A DNA stretch of 64,000 nucleotides, taken from contig AP026798.1 in NCBI GenBank assembly GCA_033127725.1, positions 620,001-684,000 of the forward strand, read 5' to 3'. The position numbers and the translations under genes were made by a program. The notes under the pieces are model-generated. The model had not been told where the DNA came from, ran no database searches, and saw nothing but the letters and a program-made list of their open reading frames with translations. The DNA is from Bombiscardovia nodaiensis. GTDB taxonomy: Bacteria; Actinomycetota; Actinomycetes; Actinomycetales; Bifidobacteriaceae. Positions 57,867 to 64,000 of this stretch are shown here, piece after piece (the stretch's first letter is position 1; the number at the start of each line of letters is the position of its first letter).

Positions 57867-59336
57867 TTACTGGTGCTGCTGGCGGCGCTTGAAAATGATG
57901 AAGTAGCAGACAAGTAGTACGAGGGCGGCGACAGCTACGAGAGCCCACACCAGGGCGGAGCGTGACGGCTTGCTGGCGGCTGGGGCCTCGGCAGCTTGCT
58001 GGATGACGCTCGGTTTGAGCGCGTCTTGCACCTTGACGACCTTACCGGCGGAGTTCAGCGTGACGCGGGCGCTTAGGGCGCGGGCCAGATTGATGCGGCC
58101 CCAGCCTTTCGACGACTTGTCGTAGGGGTATCCGCTAGCTATGGCCGTTTGCGCGAGGACTTCCTTGCGCTGGGCGGCAGTGAGCTTGGGGTAGGCAAAA
58201 CTCAAGAGCAGGTCCGCGTTTTCGGGTGCGGCCAGCGGCTGGTCTGTCGTGGTCGAGCGTGTAAAGCCGTAGGTCATGCGAGCCCGGTAGGCCTTCAGGG
58301 CGGAGGCGCGGTCGGTGACTGGCTGAGTGGAGATGGGGTCGGTGAAGCTGTTCTGATAGCCCTTGGCGTTGTCTGCGCCCAGTTTGCTGATTGCGGCAGC
58401 GAGCGTATCGCCGTGACCGTCTTGCTTGCACCGGGTCTCCAGGTAGGTGCGCAGCTGGTCTCGCGCTGCCTCCATCTGAGCGCTGTTGGCCTGCCAGTAT
58501 GCTGCGACGGAGGCCATGCCGCCGATGCGACCTGCAACCACGTCTAGTGGATAGTGCACGCCGAGCACGAGCCGATTGTTGCCTGCTTCGGAGATACGCG
58601 TCAGGATTTCCGGTGCGAGTTCGGGCACCATCGCCGCTAGCACCACGCCGCGCGAATATGCTTTGTTGGTGTGGCCGGATGGGAAAGAACCCTCTATAGA
58701 ATTCTTGGGGTAGTCTGGGCTGTGCTGCTTGCCATCCGCGCCGACGGCATCCGGAACTGTGATGATATCGAGCGTGTCGGGCAGACCGACGAGGTCGTTG
58801 TGGCCGTCGTGGATGTGCTGGGCATCTGGTAGCCAGCTGCCGCGCTGTGTGTAGGGGCGGGGGAACTGGTGGACGTCCTTGGAAGGGTTGCCGGACCAGC
58901 CGTTGGCGTTCATGATCTCTTTCACCAGGTCCAGGGAGCCACTGTTGTAACCTTCTTCAAAGTAAGCCCCTAATACCGGCCCGAAGCCGTCTTTCATTTC
59001 AAATGCCACGTTCCTGTCCGCATCGCGGTCGCTCAGGGCCCGCTTTTGCTGATCGGTGAGCTTGCCTTCCTGCATACCCTTGGCGCCAGCGTGGTTAATA
59101 TCCACAAGCGTTTTGTCGTTTTGCTGCAAAATTTTAGCGTTCAAGACTTTACCTGGTGTTCCGCTGCCGTCATAGGGCTGGCCCGGAGCCTGCCAGTATG
59201 CTCCGAAATCTTCAACTAGGGGGACAAGAGGGTTGCTTTCGCTTGCAGCTTGTGCGGGGGCTGCACATGTGAGAGCTACAATGCCTGCCATGCCTAGGGT
59301 TACCCACCGCCTTGCTCGTCGTGTCCAAGAACTCAT
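57867..59336 (-). CDS. secreted, membrane-tethered PAP2/class A acid phosphatase
   Basis: The 489-residue protein starts MSSWTRRARRWVTLGMAGIVALTCAAPAQA, a signal peptide, with GAGGAG upstream; a start 22 codons earlier is disfavoured. The acid-phosphatase core has the PAP2 motifs GSFPSGHTNKAYSRG near 235-250 and NNRLVLGVHYPLDVVAGRIGG near 280-300. The segment before the core (KRALSDRDADRNVAFEMKDGFG) is as in the class A family. A helix with basic end (ALVWALVAVAALVLLVCYFIIFKRRQQHQ) at the C-terminus anchors it, so the enzyme faces outward. It should release phosphate from organic esters. No SPxLAKS-type sorting motif is visible. Confidence 0.92.
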   Translation of the reverse strand: MSSWTRRARRWVTLGMAGIVALTCAAPAQAASESNPLVPLVEDFGAYWQAPGQPYDGSGTPGKVLNAKILQQNDKTLVDINHAGAKGMQEGKLTDQQKRALSDRDADRNVAFEMKDGFGPVLGAYFEEGYNSGSLDLVKEIMNANGWSGNPSKDVHQFPRPYTQRGSWLPDAQHIHDGHNDLVGLPDTLDIITVPDAVGADGKQHSPDYPKNSIEGSFPSGHTNKAYSRGVVLAAMVPELAPEILTRISEAGNNRLVLGVHYPLDVVAGRIGGMASVAAYWQANSAQMEAARDQLRTYLETRCKQDGHGDTLAAAISKLGADNAKGYQNSFTDPISTQPVTDRASALKAYRARMTYGFTRSTTTDQPLAAPENADLLLSFAYPKLTAAQRKEVLAQTAIASGYPYDKSSKGWGRINLARALSARVTLNSAGKVVKVQDALKPSVIQQAAEAPAASKPSRSALVWALVAVAALVLLVCYFIIFKRRQQHQ

Positions 59337-59438
59337 GATACTACTCCTCTTTGAGTTAACATCACTTTGATAAAAAACGACATCTATAGTATCGGATTTC
59401 ATAGGGACAAGTCGAGTAACTGGCCAGGATAAGCCTTG

Positions 59439-59453
59439 TTCTACTTGGTAGAA
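59439..59453. promoter_or_regulatory. palindrome TTCTAC-TTG-GTAGAA
   Basis: This perfect 6-bp-arm inverted repeat lies about 100 bases upstream of the phosphatase start on one side and 20 bases before a TATAAT box on the other. It is a candidate operator of unknown regulator. Confidence 0.4.
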
Positions 59454-59541
59454 TGAGTAATCCGAACGCTCTATAATTTCTTGTATTTCGATAAAAATTA
59501 TGCAATTATGCTCGTCTTATAAGGTTCGTGGAGGTTTACGT

Positions 59542-59703
59542 ATGGAGTCAGGTATGACCTACTCAGGCTCTATTCCATGCATAACGCTGGGGGAGTCGAA
59601 GATGATTTCGCGACAGGTTCGCGCAATGCTTGGGGGAGGAAAGCCTTGTGCGCGTAGCCGCCGGAAGCGTGCGTATTCAAAGGTGCACTATGCGCTCGGA
59701 TAG
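59542..59703 (+). CDS. possible small basic peptide, 53 residues
   Basis: A TGGAGG at 59530-59535 sits seven bases before an ATG, and a TATAAT box lies upstream at 59474. The product (MESGMTYSGSIPCITLGESK...RSRRKRAYSKVHYALG) is basic at its C-terminus and has no recognised family or membrane segment. The good ribosome-binding site is the only positive sign; it may be spurious. Confidence 0.25.
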   Translation: MESGMTYSGSIPCITLGESKMISRQVRAMLGGGKPCARSRRKRAYSKVHYALG

Positions 59704-59797
59704 GGCGCACGAAGCGCTGAACTGCAGATTGAAAATTGGCCGGAGTAAAAAGTAAAAGAAGCTTGGCACAATGCCAGTAATGGCCTGTGCTCGCTGG

Positions 59798-59869
59798 TAG
59801 CCCCGGAGAGAGTCGAACTCTCGTTGTCAGATTGAAAGTCTGGTGTCCTAACCGTTAGACGACGGGGCC
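59798..59869 (-). tRNA. tRNA-Glu (anticodon TTC)
   Basis: The acceptor GGCCCCG pairs with CGGGGCT (one G-U). The D arm is GTCTAACGGTTAGGAC and the anticodon loop is CTTTCAA on CCAGA/TCTGA, with an A-C mismatch at the first pair. The T arm is GAGAG TTCGACT CTCTC. The anticodon TTC reads GAA and GAG. CCA is encoded at 59795-59797. Confidence 0.95.
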
Positions 59870-59922
59870 GGACGAAGCTATATTACCTGCCACCCCTAGA
59901 CGAGGCAAGCCCGTGTGTTGCC

Positions 59923-60813
59923 CTACTCTTCTGGGTCCATCTCCTGGTCGCGCCGGTGAAAGAGCTCCATCTGTTCTTTAATCCAAATACGCTCGGCCGG
60001 ATTGATGTCTGCGGACTCTAAATACTTTTGATAGACCGGGTAAAATGCCCGCAAAATGGGGTAGAGAGCGTAGAGGGTGTGCTCGGGTTTTTGCTCACGA
60101 GTGTGCTCAGGGTGGGCGTCAAACGTGTTTTTGAACCGCTGCATGTAGTGGCGGAAGGAGTTGAAGGAGGTGTCCATGCGCCTCGCTGAAATGCCGACGT
60201 TCATATCTTTGCTGTACACCGTTTTGAACCCGTGATCAATCAGGTGGAGGGAGACATCAACATCTTCGTGCATGATGTCGGCCTTGTCGCGGCAGACTTC
60301 GTTTCGGATGGCCTGCCAGGCAGTCGCCCTCAGTGCCATATTCGAGCCGAAGAGCAGGTATTGACCGTCGTCAGCCCGATAGACGCTCTTGCGCACCTTG
60401 TTGTCGCCTTTGAGACCAATCTCTTTGCCGGGCATGTCGTAGTAGGCTACTGGGCCGGTCGCTCCCATAGCCTGCGGGTCGCGCTCAAAGAGTTTGCTGA
60501 CCACCTCCACCCAGTTGGGCCGGAGCATGCAGTCCGCGTCTATGCGCCCTAGGATGTCGCCCTTGGCCCGGTTGAGCCCGTAGTTGCGGGTAGGAATCAA
60601 GCCTTGCTCCTGGTTCTGCTGGAGCAGCTTGACCGGCGTATCGGGATGGGCCGCAATAAAGTCCCGCACAATTTGTGCTGTCCGGTCGGTTGATTTGTTG
60701 TCAACCACCAGTATCTCTAGGGGTGCAACCGATTGAGTAGTGGCGTTGAGCATGCAGTCTGCGATGCGCTCTTCTTCATTCCAAGCCGGAATGATCACGG
60801 ATACGGTCATCAT
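59923..60813 (-). CDS. family 2 glycosyltransferase
   Basis: The 296-residue cytosolic enzyme starts at MMTVSVIIPAWNEEERIADCM. The GT-A fold elements are visible: VVDNKSTDRTAQIV, then RNYGLNRAKGDILGRIDADCMLRPNWVE with the metal-binding D-A-D, and a distal acidic HEDVDVSLHLIDHG. A basic C-terminal region follows (about residues 220-290) without membrane helices. GT2 enzymes add sugars from nucleotide donors to envelope glycans or lipids. It is divergent from the AI-2E-type transporter gene, with an 81-base spacer. The acceptor is unknown. Confidence 0.9.
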   Translation of the reverse strand: MMTVSVIIPAWNEEERIADCMLNATTQSVAPLEILVVDNKSTDRTAQIVRDFIAAHPDTPVKLLQQNQEQGLIPTRNYGLNRAKGDILGRIDADCMLRPNWVEVVSKLFERDPQAMGATGPVAYYDMPGKEIGLKGDNKVRKSVYRADDGQYLLFGSNMALRATAWQAIRNEVCRDKADIMHEDVDVSLHLIDHGFKTVYSKDMNVGISARRMDTSFNSFRHYMQRFKNTFDAHPEHTREQKPEHTLYALYPILRAFYPVYQKYLESADINPAERIWIKEQMELFHRRDQEMDPEE

Positions 60814-60894
60814 GTTTGCAAGGATACTTGGCCCGTCATACACCGTTCAAGCTCTGGGCTTGTCCCTTGTCAGCGTAGGCAGGATAATAGAGGC

Positions 60895-62394
60895 ATGAGC
60901 GCGCAAAACAGAGAGCAATTCGACCTGGCTTCGGTGTTTCCCTCGAAGGGCGACCCCAGAAGGCCTCCTGAGTGGTACGGCCGGGCCTTGCTCTACGCTG
61001 TCATCACCGTTTTTCTGGCTTGGTTTGCCTTCACTTCGTGGTCCAAAGTCGAGTTTGTGGTGCTCGACGTGGTTATCGCCATGTTTGTGGCCTTGGCTAT
61101 GGAGCCGCTGGTGGTGATCTTCGTCAAGCATGGCTGGAAGCGCGGGGCTGCTGCCGGTGTCACGCTCATTGGCCTTGTCATTGTGGTGATTGCTCTGATG
61201 GGCCTGTTTGGCAATATGTTTGTGCAGCAGGTCATCGGCATGATCAAGGGCGCGCCCGCCTTTTACGACCAAATAGTTGACTTTGTACAAGAAAAAACGC
61301 ACCAGCAGCTGCCCGCCATGCAAGATTTGGGCGGGGAAATTGCCAAGAATATCCAAACCTCTTGGGTCACAGATTTTGCGGGTCAGGCCTTCACTACCAC
61401 GGTCGGGGTGTTGGGCTCAGTGCTCAATATTATGACCGTGCTCCTGGTGACCTACTACATTTCTGCGGCCGGTCCCAAACTGCGCCGGAGTCTGTGCCAG
61501 TGGATGAGCCCATCCAGCCAGCGTCGGTTCGTGTGGGTGTGGACGGTTGCTCAGGATCAGATTTCTTCCTTCCTCTTCTCGCGCACGATTCTGGCCCTGA
61601 TTTCGGCGGCCTGCATGTCGGTCTTCCTGGTCTTTTTGAAGGTGCCTTACTGGCTGCCTCTGGCCCTCTTCTGCGGCCTGGTTTCGCAGTTTGTGCCCAC
61701 CATTGGAACCTATATCGGCGGAGCACTGCCGGTGGTGGTGGCTTGGGGATCGAACGGATTGATTATCGCGCTCGCCGTGCTCATTTACATTATCTTGTAC
61801 CAGCAGGTTGAAAACTTGATTCTGGCTCCCAAGATTTCTCAGAGAACTATGGACCTGAACGCGGCTATTGCCTTCCTGGCGGTGCTGGCACTCGGCGCGG
61901 TATTCGGTGCCCTGGGCGCCTTCCTGGCGCTGCCCGTAGCGGCTTCCTTCCAAATCATTTTCAAGGCTGCTACTAAGCGCTACGATCTGATTGACTCGCC
62001 TCTGATGCAAGACCCCAAGCCTACAAAGAAGTCCAAGGTTGTGGAGGGGGCTGAAGCTATCAACGAGCACGTGATTAAGCCGGTCACTGAGCACATTCCC
62101 CGCTCGGCTAAGGGCTCTACTCAGCGAGTCGTAGTGCCGGGGGAGGAAGAGTCCCAGCCCAAGGACCGGCGGCATATACCGACATCGGACGCGCTGGATA
62201 GCTCAGAGACGATGGCCATCCCCAAGCATCTGGTTCAGGCTCACGAGGGTAAGCCCAACCTCGAAGGAGCGCAAGAGGACGCCGATAACGCAGATGGGGC
62301 AGCCGAGGATACCGCCAGCCGGAAAGCCAAGAACCAGGGCTCAGCGGGCAAAGGCCAAGAGCACAAGCGCAATCCGCGCAAGGAGTGGCGTTAA
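60895..62394 (+). CDS. AI-2E family (PF01594-type) membrane transporter
   Basis: The 499-residue protein starts MSAQNREQFDLASVF; the longer frame would overlap the divergent glycosyltransferase. About eight membrane helices lie in residues 30-350, in the order of two, one, then a soluble segment with VQEKTHQQLPAMQDLGGEIAKNIQTS, then five. The family signature region is LFSRTILALISAACMSVFLVFLKVPYWLPLALFCGLVSQFVPTIGTYIGGALPVVVA. The last ~130 residues are polar and disordered (KPTKKSKVVEGAEAINEHVIKPV). AI-2 export is known for only some members; others carry ions or are unknown. The stop overlaps the next start. Confidence 0.9.
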   Translation: MSAQNREQFDLASVFPSKGDPRRPPEWYGRALLYAVITVFLAWFAFTSWSKVEFVVLDVVIAMFVALAMEPLVVIFVKHGWKRGAAAGVTLIGLVIVVIALMGLFGNMFVQQVIGMIKGAPAFYDQIVDFVQEKTHQQLPAMQDLGGEIAKNIQTSWVTDFAGQAFTTTVGVLGSVLNIMTVLLVTYYISAAGPKLRRSLCQWMSPSSQRRFVWVWTVAQDQISSFLFSRTILALISAACMSVFLVFLKVPYWLPLALFCGLVSQFVPTIGTYIGGALPVVVAWGSNGLIIALAVLIYIILYQQVENLILAPKISQRTMDLNAAIAFLAVLALGAVFGALGAFLALPVAASFQIIFKAATKRYDLIDSPLMQDPKPTKKSKVVEGAEAINEHVIKPVTEHIPRSAKGSTQRVVVPGEEESQPKDRRHIPTSDALDSSETMAIPKHLVQAHEGKPNLEGAQEDADNADGAAEDTASRKAKNQGSAGKGQEHKRNPRKEWR

Positions 62395-63641
62395 TGGCCT
62401 TCCTTAACCTCCTGGATGTTTTGACCCTCATACTGAGCGCCGTGGGCATAATTTACCAAGCAGTCTGTATTGTGACTTCGTTCGTGGCTAAGCCGGTGGT
62501 CTTTGCCCAGGTGCCCTTCGACAAGCACTTTGCGGTCCTTATCTCGGCCCGCAATGAGGAAGCGGTCGTGGGCGGGCTGATTGACTCTATTCAGTCTCAG
62601 ACCTATCCCCATGAGTTGGTCGACATCTGGCTCGTGGCCGACAACTGCGATGACGATACGGCTGGCGTGGCGCGTTCGAAGGGCTGCCATGTGGTTGAGC
62701 GTACGAATAAAGACTTGGTGGGTAAGGGCTATGCCCTGACCTACTTGCTCGATCAAATTATTTCCTCCGGTGCTGCACAGGCTTACGATGCCTTTTTCGT
62801 CTTCGACGCCGATAACCGGCTCGACAAGCATTACATTGAGGAGATGAATAAGGCCTTCCAGTCCGGCTTTAAAGTCTTGACCTCCTACCGCAATTCGGTC
62901 AATTTTTCTGACAACTGGGTCTCCTCAGGCTCGGCCCTCTGGTTCATCCGCGAATCGCGCTTTTTGAATTCTTCGCGCATGGTGTTTGGCTCCTCCTGCC
63001 ATGTGGGCGGCACGGGATTCATGTTCTCCCGGGAGATTATGGAGCGCAACAACGGCTGGAAGTTCCATCTGCTGACTGAGGACATGGAGTTCACTATGGA
63101 CTGCATCCTGCACGGCGACCGTATTGGCTACTGTGGTACGGCCATCCTCTACGACGAGCAGCCCGTTTCCTTCCAACAGTCTTGGCGGCAGCGCCTGCGC
63201 TGGTCAAAGGGCTTCCTCCAAGTCTTTCGCTATTACGGGCCGGCTCTCATCCGCAGGGCCATCCAGGAGCGAGACTTCTCTGCTGTCGATTTGACTATTC
63301 TCATCTGTCCACTAGCGGTTCTGGGTGGTATCCGTTTCATCTTTGGGATGCTCTTTGCGGCGCTAGGTTTCGTCACCTGGTCTAGCCAGATAGGTGCGCT
63401 GAGCAATATGCTCGTGCTGGGTCTTGAAGCTATATTGGCACTCATGGGCTTGGCTGCTATGACGGTGGTGGCGGAGCGCAATAAAATCGGCGCTTCCAAC
63501 AAGGAACTTTTCGCTTACTGCCTGAGTTTCCCTATTTTCATGCTCTCCTACGTGCCTATCTCCTTCCAAGCTATTTTCTCGAACCCGGGTTGGAAGCCGA
63601 TTGTGCACAATGCCAGCGATCGCAAGAAGGGCGCTGAGTAA
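62394..63641 (+). CDS. membrane family 2 glycosyltransferase
   Basis: The 415-residue enzyme starts at the ATG overlapping the AI-2E gene stop (TAATG), with AAGGAG at 62380-62385. Membrane helices flank a processive-type GT2 catalytic domain. One lies near residues 8-28 and at least two near 310-350 and 375-395. The acidic motifs are FVFDADNRLD near 140 and TEDMEFTMDC near 228, and the Q-R-x-R-W motif is QRLRWSKGFLQ near 267. Such enzymes make envelope polysaccharide or glycolipid. The sugar and acceptor are unknown. The coupling with AI-2E suggests shared expression rather than shared function. Confidence 0.92.
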   Translation: MAFLNLLDVLTLILSAVGIIYQAVCIVTSFVAKPVVFAQVPFDKHFAVLISARNEEAVVGGLIDSIQSQTYPHELVDIWLVADNCDDDTAGVARSKGCHVVERTNKDLVGKGYALTYLLDQIISSGAAQAYDAFFVFDADNRLDKHYIEEMNKAFQSGFKVLTSYRNSVNFSDNWVSSGSALWFIRESRFLNSSRMVFGSSCHVGGTGFMFSREIMERNNGWKFHLLTEDMEFTMDCILHGDRIGYCGTAILYDEQPVSFQQSWRQRLRWSKGFLQVFRYYGPALIRRAIQERDFSAVDLTILICPLAVLGGIRFIFGMLFAALGFVTWSSQIGALSNMLVLGLEAILALMGLAAMTVVAERNKIGASNKELFAYCLSFPIFMLSYVPISFQAIFSNPGWKPIVHNASDRKKGAE

Positions 63642-63723
63642 ACCTCGCCCCGCCAGCCACAGCAGGGCGTGTGCCGCCTACTGGGTAAGATTGTAGGTTG
63701 CAGAAGTGGTCAATTTGCGCTGA

Positions 63724-63732
63724 CCCCCCCCC
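63724..63732. repeat. nine-base poly-C tract
   Basis: A run of nine C residues lies 20 bases before the ATG of the next gene, in its leader or promoter. Homopolymer tracts of this length can slip during replication and could vary expression. Confidence 0.6.
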
Positions 63733-63751
63733 TATGGGTTATGCTCATAGC

Positions 63752-64000
63752 ATGAGTACTTATCAGAATGTGCCCACCGGCACTGAGCCGGCAACAATCG
63801 CCGTTGCTCCAAATGCTGCTGCGGCTGTCTCTATTCGTGGTCTCTACAAGCGTTTTGACGCTAAAGTGGCTGTCAATGGTCTCTCGCTCGACATTCCGGT
63901 CGGTTCCTTCTATGGTCTGGTCGGTCCCAACGGAGCGGGCAAGACTACGACTTTAAATATGGCGACTGGCCTGTTGGTGCCCGATGCCGGCAGTGTGATG
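63752..64000 (+). CDS. ABC transporter ATP-binding protein, 5' part only
   Basis: The first 83 codons are visible; the frame is open to the window edge. After a polar start of about 26 residues (MSTYQNVPTGTEPATIAVAP), the ATPase fold begins with VSIRGLYKRFDAKVAVNGLSLDIPVGSFYGLVGPNGAGKTTTLNMATGLLVPDAGSV. Walker A is GPNGAGKTT. The layout with an N-terminal extension is typical of ABC-2-type exporters in actinobacteria, and a permease gene is expected beyond the window. The ribosome-binding site is weak; the leader holds a poly-C tract. Confidence 0.9.
   Translation, partial: MSTYQNVPTGTEPATIAVAPNAAAAVSIRGLYKRFDAKVAVNGLSLDIPVGSFYGLVGPNGAGKTTTLNMATGLLVPDAGSVM

Larger units (their letters stand above)
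59337..59794. other. gap between the phosphatase and tRNA-Glu
   Basis: About 460 bases hold a perfect palindrome at 59439-59453, a TATAAT box at 59474-59479 and one weak small reading frame (listed separately). Nothing else is recognisable. Confidence 0.4.

Overview
The window is a stretch of an actinobacterial chromosome, most likely a Bifidobacterium or close relative in the Bifidobacteriaceae. This is inferred from the protein families and gene neighbourhoods, the fairly high G+C of the housekeeping genes, the pairing of tandem UspA, CHAP and NlpC/P60 proteins, the sortase-type LAKSG tail, and several apparently leaderless genes. It cannot be proved without a database search. There is no rRNA, CRISPR array, transposase or phage gene.

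Region 1 (0-3.6 kb) is accessory. It holds a DinJ/YafQ-type toxin-antitoxin pair with a palindromic operator, a small membrane protein built from two copies of a GMCM-containing unit, a small charged protein, and a WYL-domain repressor divergent from a VOC-fold protein across a perfect 19-bp palindrome. Region 2 (3.5-30.3 kb) is mostly housekeeping: tRNA-Pro, lysS, a MenA-like prenyltransferase, gpmA, a TetR-controlled ABC exporter and MFS cluster with two near-identical operators, phoU next to a degenerate histidine kinase, a DUF2530 protein, manA, two cell-wall hydrolases, a tandem UspA protein, an OsmC protein, thyA-folA-phosphatase, tRNA-Phe, tRNA-Asp, galE, trmB, a second UbiA prenyltransferase, lepB, a TetM-like GTPase, a MarR-rhodanese operon and a cytosolic S10 carboxypeptidase.

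Region 3 (30.3-57.7 kb) is the accessory centrepiece, a pectin-type glycan utilisation locus. It has four paralogous sugar-binding lipoproteins, all exactly 438 residues long; one pair of ABC permeases with no ATPase; a YesL-like DUF624 membrane protein; a canonical GH28 enzyme; two large GH28-like beta-helix enzymes that each follow a binding-protein gene; a GH115-like alpha-glucuronidase; an MDR dehydrogenase; AraC and LacI regulators; and a 1441-residue secreted beta-helix protein with a wall-spanning and sorting tail. The likely logic is that the surface protein binds or cleaves plant cell-wall polysaccharide, the lipoproteins and permeases import oligosaccharides, and the cytosolic GH28, GH28-like and GH115 enzymes, none with a signal peptide, finish degradation. 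All seven main transcription units carry a GGCAAC core upstream in the direction of transcription; four share TGGCAACAAA. This looks like one regulon.

Region 4 (57.7-64 kb) holds a secreted, membrane-tethered PAP2/acid phosphatase, tRNA-Glu, two family 2 glycosyltransferases around an AI-2E-type membrane protein, and the first 83 codons of an ABC ATPase that runs off the window behind a nine-C tract.
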